From positions 1 to 7,632 of the forward strand of contig JAEEVB010000112.1 of NCBI GenBank assembly GCA_016287065.1: a DNA stretch of 7,632 nt, in the 5' to 3' direction. Shown here one piece after another: positions 1-5,479 of this stretch. How positions within the stretch are numbered: position 1 is the first letter of the stretch; every line of letters begins with the position of its first letter. A model generated the notes under the pieces. That model made no database searches and was not told the origin of the DNA. It worked only from the letters and a program-made list of their open reading frames with translations. The position numbers and the translations under genes were made by a program. The stretch comes from Muribaculaceae bacterium. Lineage in GTDB: Bacteria > Bacteroidota > Bacteroidia > Bacteroidales > Muribaculaceae.

Positions 1-1
1 A

Positions 2-1561
2 AAGGAGTGTTACCTGCTGGGCATAGTCGACAGGCGCATTGATATAGGCCGCATCAAACTCATTGCCCCAGCCATCGACCACACACACGGCATACCAGTA
101 GCCAGAGGTGTAATCATCGGGTAATTCAAATGAGGGCGTATAGGTCACGCCTATCAGGTAGTCGCTCTTGATGCCGTCGAACTGCTGGCTCTGCACCTCA
201 TCGGGCGACATGCCTTCGGGGACAGCATAGACCGAGTAGCGAATGAGCGGCTGGTTGACGCCTGTCCACGACAGCATGCCATCGTTCAATTCCAGATTGG
301 CAGGCGCGCTGAAGTTTATCTTGGGTTTCCACGTCATGGGAGGATTCAATGCCTTGTGGGTGAACAAGGTCGAAGCCAAATAGTCGGCAAGGCCCGAACA
401 AGTGGGGCCATCGATGTATTTAGCCGAATAGAAGTTCACACCCGGGGCATTATCCATATTGTAGTCGCGGCTATACTGAATTTGCTGACAAATCTCTTGC
501 CAGTCGGCCAGGGAGTTGGTGCTCTCCATAAAGTAGATGTTATGGCTGGCATAATGATGACGGCCATAGTGGTTGGCAATGTAACTCCACCACTGCGTGA
601 GTGGGCCAAAGGGATTGGTCGTGTGATTGGTCTTCCAGTAGAGCTGTGGCGAAATATAGTCGATGGTGCCTTCTTCAAGCCATGCCAGGGGGTCGCTGTA
701 AATCTGGTTATACTGCCAGTCGCTGCCCGTGGGGCACGGTGTCACGCCATGGGCGCCTGCACTTGTGCTAGCCGTACCAGCCACACCGGCAGGCCCGATG
801 CCGAATTTCACATAAGGCTTGGTTTCCTGCACCATGTCATACATATCCTTCACCATCAGATTCACGTTATATCGGCGCCAATCGGCAATGTTCATTGTGG
901 TGCCGCTCTCTTGCCACAAGTTATAGTCGGGAGCGCTGCTGTCGGTGGGTGTGCCACCTCCAGGATAGAAGTAATCGTCGAAGATGATGCCGTCGATGTC
1001 GTAGTTCTGTATCATCTCCTTGCACACCTTCAACAAATGGTCGCGCGAGCCTTTCAAGCCAGGATTGAACACCACACGGTCGCCCACCTGCATGAGCAGG
1101 CCCGAACTCTTCATGGCCTGGTCTTGAGGAGTGTTGCAATCGTTACCACCATTGTTACTGAAACGATAGGGATTGACCCATGCATGACACTCCAAACCGC
1201 GCTTGTGGCACTCCTCGACGGCAAATGCCAGGGGATCCCAGCCGGGATTGGTGCCACGAGTACCGCTCACATAACTCGAAAACGGCTCGTAACTTGACTG
1301 ATAGAGTGCATCGGCCATGGGACGCACTTGCAGGCAAATGCCGTTCATATTGGCTTTCACAAAGCCGTCGAGCAGGTCGGTGAGTTGCTTCTTCTGTTTG
1401 GTTATGACAGAGGCCGAGGTGCCTCGAGTCTTGGGCCAGTCGATGTTGGAAACGGTGGCGACCCACACGGTGCGCACTTCACGTTTCTGCGCTTCTTGCG
1501 CCATCATCGCCATTGGGCACAACAATGCCACCAGCAAAATTAAAAACAATACTCTTTTCAT
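2..1561 (-). CDS. Secreted GHL10 (DUF187) glycoside hydrolase-like protein, copy A, 3' end outside window
   Basis: The frame is open from ATG 1561-1559 to the window edge (520 codons, no stop), so the C-terminus is missing. Residues 1-21 form a signal peptide (MKR, then a hydrophobic stretch, likely cut after MMA). A GHL10 TIM-barrel-type domain spans about 26-400, with family landmarks HAWVNPYR (126-133), GIIFDDYFYP (191-200, acidic pair D195/D196), GIGPAGVAG (254-262) and ISPQLYWK (303-310). A fibronectin-III-like module follows at about 415-505. The characterised E. coli relative DigH (YddW) cleaves peptide-free peptidoglycan glycan strands; a similar glycan-cleaving role here is inference, and the true substrate could be another polysaccharide. 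The gene starts 37 bp after the stop of its paralogue at 1599-3314 and is probably co-transcribed with it. Sequence continues past the FN3-like module (YINAPVDYAQQVTLL) where the paralogue has its dockerin, so the two C-termini differ. Family assignment is firm; activity is not. Confidence 0.9.
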   Translation of the reverse strand, partial: MKRVLFLILLVALLCPMAMMAQEAQKREVRTVWVATVSNIDWPKTRGTSASVITKQKKQLTDLLDGFVKANMNGICLQVRPMADALYQSSYEPFSSYVSGTRGTNPGWDPLAFAVEECHKRGLECHAWVNPYRFSNNGGNDCNTPQDQAMKSSGLLMQVGDRVVFNPGLKGSRDHLLKVCKEMIQNYDIDGIIFDDYFYPGGGTPTDSSAPDYNLWQESGTTMNIADWRRYNVNLMVKDMYDMVQETKPYVKFGIGPAGVAGTASTSAGAHGVTPCPTGSDWQYNQIYSDPLAWLEEGTIDYISPQLYWKTNHTTNPFGPLTQWWSYIANHYGRHHYASHNIYFMESTNSLADWQEICQQIQYSRDYNMDNAPGVNFYSAKYIDGPTCSGLADYLASTLFTHKALNPPMTWKPKINFSAPANLELNDGMLSWTGVNQPLIRYSVYAVPEGMSPDEVQSQQFDGIKSDYLIGVTYTPSFELPDDYTSGYWYAVCVVDGWGNEFDAAYINAPVDYAQQVTLL

Positions 1562-1565
1562 CGTG

Positions 1566-1576
1566 ATATGTTTTTT
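1566..1576 (-). promoter_or_regulatory. A-rich translation leader of the 2-1561 gene
   Basis: The 37-bp gap between the two GHL10 genes reads, on the coding strand, as an A-rich leader ending AAAAAACATAT four bases before CACG-ATG. No Shine-Dalgarno sequence is present, which is usual in Bacteroidota, where A-rich leaders favour initiation. The same 11-mer lies before the upstream paralogue (3316-3326). No promoter or terminator was seen in this gap, which supports co-transcription. Confidence 0.4.
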
Positions 1577-1598
1577 ATCTATTTTTTTCTTTGATTTA

Positions 1599-3314
1599 TC
1601 AGTTGATACCTAAAATCATGTTGATCAGAATGGTCACATCCAACACATTCACACTTCCATCGGCATTGACGTCGGCCATTGTGAGGTCCTCAGGAATTAT
1701 TTTCAGTATCATGTTGATCATAGCGGTCACATCCAGCACATCGATTTTGCCATCAGCGTTCAAATCGCCTAGCATGCGCAGGGTGTTGGCGGCTTCATAC
1801 TCAATATTGTAGCCATCGACCACGCTCACAGCATACCAATAACCCGACTGATAGGCAGAGGGCAACGTAAAACTGGGGCTATAGGTAACGTCGAGCAGAT
1901 AATTGCTCAAGATACCGCCAAACGTTGCACTTTGTGCCTCCTGAAGAGTCACCGTTTCGGGGACGGCATAAACGGCATACTTCACCAGTGTGCCCTCTTC
2001 AGCGGTCCATTCGAGTACTCCCTCGTCGAGCGTGAGATTCTGAGGGGCACCATGAGCCTGTGCATTCTTCCATGTGAGTGCGGGCACCAGTGCCTTGTGC
2101 TGGAACACATTGGCAAGCAGGTAATCGCCCAGTCCACTCACCCCGCCATTGTCGCCATTGATGTTCTTGGCCGAGTAGAGGACCACGCCAGGAGCTTTGT
2201 CCATGTTGTACTGACGTGAATACTTGATTTGCTGCACCACATCGGCCCATCCGCTGGTATTGTTGCTGCTTGTCAGGAACGAGATGCTGTGGCTTGCATA
2301 ATGATGACGGCCAAAGTGGTTGGCAATGGTGCTCCACCACTGTGTGATAGGGCCAAAGGGGTTGGTCGAGTGATTGGTTTTCCAGTAGATTTGTGGCGAC
2401 ATGTAGTCGACGGTTCCGGCATTGTACCAAGCCAACGGGTCGCAGAAGATGCCGTCGTACTGCCAGTCACTGCCCCTGGGGCACGGCGAAACGCCATAGT
2501 GCGAGGCCGACTTGCCAGCCACGCCTGCAGGGGAAATGCCAAAGCGCACCTCGGGTTTCTCTTCCTGCACCATGGCATAGACTTCGCTCACCATGAGATT
2601 CACATTGTTGCGACGCCAATCGGCAAAGGTCATGTCCACACCGCTATCGTTCCACAGATTATAGTCGGCCGCGGCAGTGGTGGTGGGAATACCATCGGGA
2701 TAGAAATAATCGTCGAAGACAAGGCCGTCGATGTCGTAGTTATGCACAATCTCACGGCACACCTTCACGATGTGCTGACGCACCGATACAAGGCCGGGAT
2801 TCAAAATCGTGGTTGTGCCGTTGCTGTTGGTGTAGGCCAGCAGCATGCCGGCGTTGCGCAGTGCATTATCTTGCGGTGTATTCCAATTGGTGCCAGTGCT
2901 GAAACGATAGGGATTGACCCAGGCGTGCAACTGCATGCCGCGCTTATGGCATTCCTCGACGGCAAAAGCCAGAGGGTCCCATCCGGGATTAGAGCCACGA
3001 TTGCCTGTCAAATAACTTGACCAGGGCTCATAACTCGAGGCATAAAAGGCATCGCACATAGTGCGTACCTGCAGATAGACAGCATTGAAGTTTTGTGCCT
3101 TGAGCTTGTCGAGCATGTCGGTCAGATTTCTCTTTTGGGTTGCTACCACACTCGCACTGGTGCCCGCCGTGCTGGGCCAATCGAGGCGCCACACAGTGGC
3201 AATCCAAGCCGAGCGAAGTTCTCTCTTTTGCGCCTCGGCGGCGCTAGCTGACAACTCCAATGAAAACATCAGAGCTAACAGAAACGTCAGTATCTTTCTC
3301 ATTCTGGGGTACAT
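1599..3314 (-). CDS. Secreted GHL10 (DUF187) glycoside hydrolase-like protein with C-terminal dockerin, copy B
   Basis: 571 residues. An N-terminal signal peptide (hydrophobic 8-25, likely cut near SASA) is followed by a GHL10 domain at about 30-405, with HAWVNPYR (130-137), DGLVFDDYFYP (196-206, D201/D202), GISPAGVAG (259-267) and MSPQIYWK (305-312). A fibronectin-III-like module lies at about 420-510, then a two-repeat type I dockerin at about 515-569 and a stop soon after. The paralogue at 2-1561 is closely related: in the block around the ADWRR motif, 29 of 40 residues are identical. Family knowledge (E. coli DigH/YddW cleaves denuded peptidoglycan glycans) suggests an exported glycan-active enzyme; the substrate is unknown. 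The dockerin may anchor or pair the protein with a cohesin-like partner, or simply act as a calcium-stabilised tail. ATG 3314 is taken as the start, but ATG 3302 (MRKIL) aligns better with the paralogue's MKRVL and is equally possible. It is probably first in a two-gene operon with the promoter at 3339-3370. Confidence 0.93.
   Translation of the reverse strand: MYPRMRKILTFLLALMFSLELSASAAEAQKRELRSAWIATVWRLDWPSTAGTSASVVATQKRNLTDMLDKLKAQNFNAVYLQVRTMCDAFYASSYEPWSSYLTGNRGSNPGWDPLAFAVEECHKRGMQLHAWVNPYRFSTGTNWNTPQDNALRNAGMLLAYTNSNGTTTILNPGLVSVRQHIVKVCREIVHNYDIDGLVFDDYFYPDGIPTTTAAADYNLWNDSGVDMTFADWRRNNVNLMVSEVYAMVQEEKPEVRFGISPAGVAGKSASHYGVSPCPRGSDWQYDGIFCDPLAWYNAGTVDYMSPQIYWKTNHSTNPFGPITQWWSTIANHFGRHHYASHSISFLTSSNNTSGWADVVQQIKYSRQYNMDKAPGVVLYSAKNINGDNGGVSGLGDYLLANVFQHKALVPALTWKNAQAHGAPQNLTLDEGVLEWTAEEGTLVKYAVYAVPETVTLQEAQSATFGGILSNYLLDVTYSPSFTLPSAYQSGYWYAVSVVDGYNIEYEAANTLRMLGDLNADGKIDVLDVTAMINMILKIIPEDLTMADVNADGSVNVLDVTILINMILGIN
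1615..1766 (-). repeat. Two dockerin calcium-loop repeats (coding tandem repeat)
   Basis: Two repeat units begin at 1615 and 1708, exactly 93 bp (31 codons) apart, and encode the paired loop-helix motifs of a type I dockerin. Calcium-loop positions 1, 3, 5, 9 and 12 are D517, N519, D521, D525, D528 in the first repeat and D548, N550, D552, N556, D559 in the second. Each is followed by a helix ending INMIL. All ligand positions are Asp or Asn, so both loops look competent to bind calcium. DNA similarity between the units is evident (ATCATGTTGATCA occurs in both on the plus strand). Confidence 0.85.
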
Positions 3315-3315
3315 T

Positions 3316-3326
3316 ATATGTTTTTT
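3316..3326 (-). promoter_or_regulatory. A-rich translation leader of the 1599-3314 gene
   Basis: AAAAAACATAT on the coding strand ends one base before ATG 3314 and 13 bases before ATG 3302. The identical 11-mer precedes the downstream paralogue's start, which suggests the leader was duplicated with the gene or is selected for translation. Its position does not settle the start: the run of A lies 6 bases from ATG 3314, 18 from ATG 3302, and 9 from the ATG of the paralogue. Confidence 0.35.
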
Positions 3327-3338
3327 AAGATTGCGTTA

Positions 3339-3370
3339 CAAATTTACACTATTTTTCTATAAATTACAAA
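3339..3370 (-). promoter_or_regulatory. Bacteroidota primary-sigma promoter for the GHL10 operon
   Basis: On the minus strand a TTTG (-33 box, plus coordinates 3370-3367) is followed by 20 bases and then TAAATTTG (-7 box, 3346-3339). This matches the Bacteroidota primary sigma consensus TTTG-N19-21-TAnnTTTG exactly, including spacing. Transcription would start near 3332, giving a short leader of about 18 nt to ATG 3314 or about 30 nt to ATG 3302. The -33 box lies within the U-tract of the upstream operon's terminator. Confidence 0.75.
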
Positions 3371-3402
3371 AAAATAATTCCATTATCTCACGATAACGGA
3401 AT
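3367..3402 (-). terminator. Intrinsic terminator of the sigma-factor operon
   Basis: In minus-strand RNA, arms AUUCCGUUAUC (3402-3392) and GAUAAUGGAAU (3387-3377) pair over 11 positions: ten Watson-Crick pairs and one G-U wobble. The loop is GUGA, a GNRA tetraloop. UA and seven U follow directly (3376-3368). On the plus strand the wobble becomes an A/C mismatch and no U-tract follows, so the structure is built for minus-strand transcripts. It lies 100 nt past the stop of the 3502-3810 gene. A second role as an operator dyad just upstream of the GHL10 promoter cannot be excluded. Confidence 0.72.
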
Positions 3403-3416
3403 ATTTCTATTATAAA

Positions 3417-3428
3417 CTATTATAATAG
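3417..3428. repeat. 12-bp perfect palindrome in AT-rich intergenic DNA
   Basis: CTATTATAATAG is its own reverse complement, and its first eight bases (CTATTATA) also occur at 3407-3414. It lies between the stop at 3502 and the terminator hairpin, about 50 bp upstream of the GHL10 -33 box. It may be a protein-binding site or simple AT-rich sequence. Confidence 0.3.
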
Positions 3429-3501
3429 CTAATTATATATTATTTCATTAATCAATGACTTTGGAACTTATTTGCCAACGGAGAGACAGCCAAGCATGCC
3501 G

Positions 3502-3810
3502 CTACTCACGCGCGAAGTCGAGCACCATCTGGCACCCCACAAACAGGGTCACTGCCACCATCACTGCAAAGTAGAGCACATCGCGCACGGTGATGACCGC
3601 ATCACTATAGCCCATCATAAACTTCACACACATGACAAGGCATGCCACAAACGCCACAGCATAGACAATTGGCATCAGCCATCGGAAATTGCGACGGCGC
3701 TCGGGCAACTTGTTCATCACGCGACGCGTGAACCACTCGTTGGGCTTTACATCGGGCGCATTGTCCTTGAGCAATTTTGCCAGTCTTTCATCTTCAGCAC
3801 TTCGTTTCAT
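3502..3810 (-). CDS. Small two-helix membrane protein, candidate anti-sigma partner
   Basis: 102 residues. A charged, soluble N-terminus (about 1-42, containing NEWFTRRVMNKLPERRR at 24-40) is followed by two predicted membrane helices (about 43-64 and 76-96) joined by a short loop, so both ends should be cytoplasmic. It is the last gene of the sigma-factor operon, 38 bp after the sigma stop. Small inner-membrane proteins next to ECF sigma genes are often anti-sigma factors with the N-terminus binding the sigma; that role is inferred from position and topology only. The HxxxCxxC zinc motif of classical ZAS anti-sigma factors is absent. The FxRRVMxxLP segment resembles small Bacteroidota membrane proteins found beside sigma factors (possibly DUF5056), a match from memory only. 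Start ATG 3810 has an A-rich leader and no Shine-Dalgarno sequence. Confidence 0.8.
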   Translation of the reverse strand: MKRSAEDERLAKLLKDNAPDVKPNEWFTRRVMNKLPERRRNFRWLMPIVYAVAFVACLVMCVKFMMGYSDAVITVRDVLYFAVMVAVTLFVGCQMVLDFARE

Positions 3811-3848
3811 GATTTTTCAATTTTTTAAGCGTTACATTCATTTTTATC

Positions 3849-4370
3849 TCACACATATTTAGCCATCTTGTCCTTGGCACGGTGAAGATGCGACTTCACG
3901 GTGCCCTGGGGTATCTGCATCACAGCCGAGATCTTCTTGATGGGCATATCTTCGATGTAGAACATCACCACCACCGCGCGTTCCACACGGTTCAAGGCAT
4001 TGAGCGCCTTCTGCACGGTGAGCTGGGCATCGGTCTGGTTCACGGCACTCTGCTCGTCGCCTTCGTCGGGCAACTGGTCAAAGCGCTCTTCACGACGGGC
4101 TCTGACATAACTGTAGAACTCGTTGTACCCAATCCTGAACAGCCAGGTGCTGAAACTCGACAATCCCTTGAAATTGTTGATGTTCAGATAAGCCTTGATG
4201 AAGGTCTCTTGCGAGAGGTCGTCGGTGAGGTCCTCATCGCCCATGGTGAGGTTCAGGAAGAACCTGCGCACCCGCTGCTGATAGGCCTCGACGAGCCTGC
4301 CGAATGCGCGCTTATCACCGGTAAGCACGCATTGCGACACAAGCTTGATTTCTTCGATTCGGCTTAACAT
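3849..4370 (-). CDS. ECF (group 4) RNA polymerase sigma factor
   Basis: 173 residues, a normal length for an ECF sigma factor. Sigma region 2 spans about 22-90: a core-binding helix around AFGRLVEAYQQRVRRFF, the DLSQETFIKAY segment (51-61), then FSTWLFRIGYNEFYSYVR (73-90), which contacts the -10 element. An acidic linker (91-115) leads to region 4 at about 118-170 with a helix-turn-helix at about 143-167 (IKKISAVMQIPQGTVKSHLHRAK), which reads the -35 element. Regions 1 and 3 are absent, as expected for ECF factors. It directs RNA polymerase to a small set of promoters, usually in response to an envelope signal. It sits 18 bp after the stop of the 4389-5270 membrane gene and 38 bp before the 3502-3810 membrane gene, so all three are probably co-transcribed. 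An ECF-like promoter ahead of the operon (5326-5355) suggests it drives its own expression. The family call is secure; the regulon is unknown. Confidence 0.95.
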   Translation of the reverse strand: MLSRIEEIKLVSQCVLTGDKRAFGRLVEAYQQRVRRFFLNLTMGDEDLTDDLSQETFIKAYLNINNFKGLSSFSTWLFRIGYNEFYSYVRARREERFDQLPDEGDEQSAVNQTDAQLTVQKALNALNRVERAVVVMFYIEDMPIKKISAVMQIPQGTVKSHLHRAKDKMAKYV

Positions 4371-4388
4371 TTTTCTCGCTGTCAGGAA

Positions 4389-5270
4389 TTATTGATTCAC
4401 GGCAGGGCCTTGAGGATTGTTGTTCGCTGCAGGATTGTTGACGGGAGGCTCGGGCATGGGAGGCTGTTGCTGCTGCCACTGTGCCTGCTGCCTCATGGCT
4501 TCCATCATCGACTTTTGTTGTTGCCACACCATGAAAGCCTTGAAAGCACCAATCAGGAACACCATCAGGAACACACCTATCAGGGGCCAACCACCAGCGA
4601 AGGCGAAGAATACCATGAATCCAATGCCCACTGCCATCATGGTGAACGCCGAGCTATAAGCATTCCAGTTAATTTGACCTGCCACAGGCTGCACGGGCGG
4701 TTGATTCACCTGATTCACGGGTGCCTGGCCGGGCATGGGAGGTTGAACTGGAGCCTGGGGCTGCGGCATGAACACGGGAGGCTGTTCCATGGCCTTGTTG
4801 CCAAAGTCATCAATCATCACATCGTTCAACGGATAGTTGTTCTCAATGGCTTTCGAGATAATTTCATATTTCTCTTTGCGGCGTTTGTGCTTGAACCACT
4901 CCACAATCAAGATGATCAGTATCACGCCCACCACCAGGGTGCCTACAATCACTATCACCATCGTCTGCACGCTGCGCTGCATTTCTTCGACGAGTTTCTC
5001 GCGCTGCTTGGCAGTGACAGGGTCAACCTGCACATGAGGGTTGCCATGGCCACGCTCAAGGTGTGCGCCAGCCAGCGTGTCGTCGAGGAGGCTCACCACC
5101 TGTTCGGCAAGGCTTGCTTCGCCACCCATGATATACACTGTGTCTTCTCCTTTCACCACGGCCAGTGTGTCGCCTCGGTGCAATACCGTCGATTTCTCGG
5201 CCTGAATCGTTTGAGTACCGACGATCAACATCATCGTCATGCTCATGATTACATAAATAATTCGTTTCAT
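4389..5270 (-). CDS. Multi-pass membrane protein with Pro/Gln-rich linker and tail, first gene of the sigma operon
   Basis: 293 residues. An N-terminal signal peptide (1-24, likely cut after TIQA) is followed by a predicted periplasmic part (25-100). Next come a strong membrane helix (about 103-124), a basic stop-transfer patch (KHKRRKEK, 127-134) and a segment reading KYEIISKAIENNYPLNDVMI (134-153). Then there is a Pro/Gln-rich linker (162-198), a membrane hairpin (about 209-226 and 229-248) and a Gln/Pro/Asn-rich tail (250-293). The helix plus basic patch plus 'IISKAIENN' stretch resembles the small Bacteroidota DUF6249 family; this is a recollection, not a search result. It precedes the ECF sigma gene by 18 bp and is read from an ECF-like promoter, so it may be a sensor, an anti-sigma regulator or a target of the sigma factor; none is shown. 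The low-complexity regions suggest disordered cytoplasmic segments. Real coding is supported by its tight fit in the operon. Confidence 0.85.
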   Translation of the reverse strand: MKRIIYVIMSMTMMLIVGTQTIQAEKSTVLHRGDTLAVVKGEDTVYIMGGEASLAEQVVSLLDDTLAGAHLERGHGNPHVQVDPVTAKQREKLVEEMQRSVQTMVIVIVGTLVVGVILIILIVEWFKHKRRKEKYEIISKAIENNYPLNDVMIDDFGNKAMEQPPVFMPQPQAPVQPPMPGQAPVNQVNQPPVQPVAGQINWNAYSSAFTMMAVGIGFMVFFAFAGGWPLIGVFLMVFLIGAFKAFMVWQQQKSMMEAMRQQAQWQQQQPPMPEPPVNNPAANNNPQGPAVNQ

Positions 5271-5325
5271 ATCTTTCTGTTTTTATTTGGTTTCACTTTT
5301 GCCATTTCAGCGGCGTTTTCATGCA

Positions 5326-5355
5326 TTAGATGCAACACGGTCACAAAAAGGTTGC
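5326..5355 (-). promoter_or_regulatory. ECF-type promoter ahead of the sigma operon
   Basis: On the minus strand GCAACCTTTTT (5355-5345) is followed by 11 bases and GCATCTAA (5333-5326). An AAC core in the -35 box followed by a T-run, with a CATCTA/CGTCTA-like -10 box, is the usual shape of ECF promoters and resembles those seen before Bacteroidota ECF genes. A start near 5319 would leave about 50 nt to ATG 5270. No TAnnTTTG primary-sigma box was found in this 209-bp gap. Autoregulation by the operon's own sigma is inferred. Confidence 0.55.
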
Positions 5356-5369
5356 AAGTGCATGAATTT

Positions 5370-5381
5370 TTTTTGCAAAAA
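5370..5381. repeat. 12-bp palindrome upstream of the ECF promoter
   Basis: TTTTTGCAAAAA is a perfect palindrome 14 bp upstream of the -35 box at 5355. It lies in the centre of a wider inverted repeat (GAATTTTT at 5364-5371 and AAAAATTC at 5385-5392). It could be an operator or an A-tract that bends DNA or acts as an UP-like element. The AU-only outer arms are too weak for a convincing terminator of the 5480-6586 gene. Confidence 0.3.
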
Positions 5382-5479
5382 GTGAAAAATTCTTCTGTCT
5401 ACAAGGTGTTGTAAGGCAGGAGAATTAAGGTTCAGGACTCATCAAGTCCGTTTTTCATTTGTCGGTTTTCATCTGGCAA

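Noticed and set aside
356..1297. Long plus-strand open frame (313 codons) opposite the left GHL10 gene
   Set aside because: It is antisense to a well-supported family protein and has no recognisable domain. Its composition (His/Val/Ala-rich) is what the complement of the true coding frame produces. A similar shadow at 2229-3020 opposite the paralogue has the same explanation.
1615..1766. Short spaced repeats as a possible CRISPR or mobile-element remnant
   Set aside because: The 93-bp period keeps the reading frame and encodes the two dockerin loops, which fully explains it. No spacer structure, transposase or terminal repeats are present anywhere in the window.
3882..4367. 161-codon plus-strand open frame opposite the sigma factor
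   Set aside because: The minus strand encodes a complete ECF sigma factor with regions 2 and 4; the antisense frame has no domain support.
5364..5392. Inverted repeat GAATTTTT / AAAAATTC as a terminator for the 5480-6586 gene
   Set aside because: The arms are nearly all A/T with a 13-nt loop, which is too weak for a convincing intrinsic terminator. The inner palindrome is listed as a possible regulatory site instead.
4392..5414. 340-codon plus-strand open frame opposite the sigma-operon membrane gene
   Set aside because: The sequence is His- and Leu-rich without family features and mirrors the Pro/Gln/Met codons of the real minus-strand gene. It also runs through the promoter region.
5435..5455. 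Hairpin GGACT-CATCA-AGTCC followed by G and five T on the plus strand
   Set aside because: The stem has only 5 bp, and the T-run lies on the strand with no gene to end. In the minus-strand RNA of the 5480-6586 gene no U-tract follows, so it is not called as that gene's terminator.
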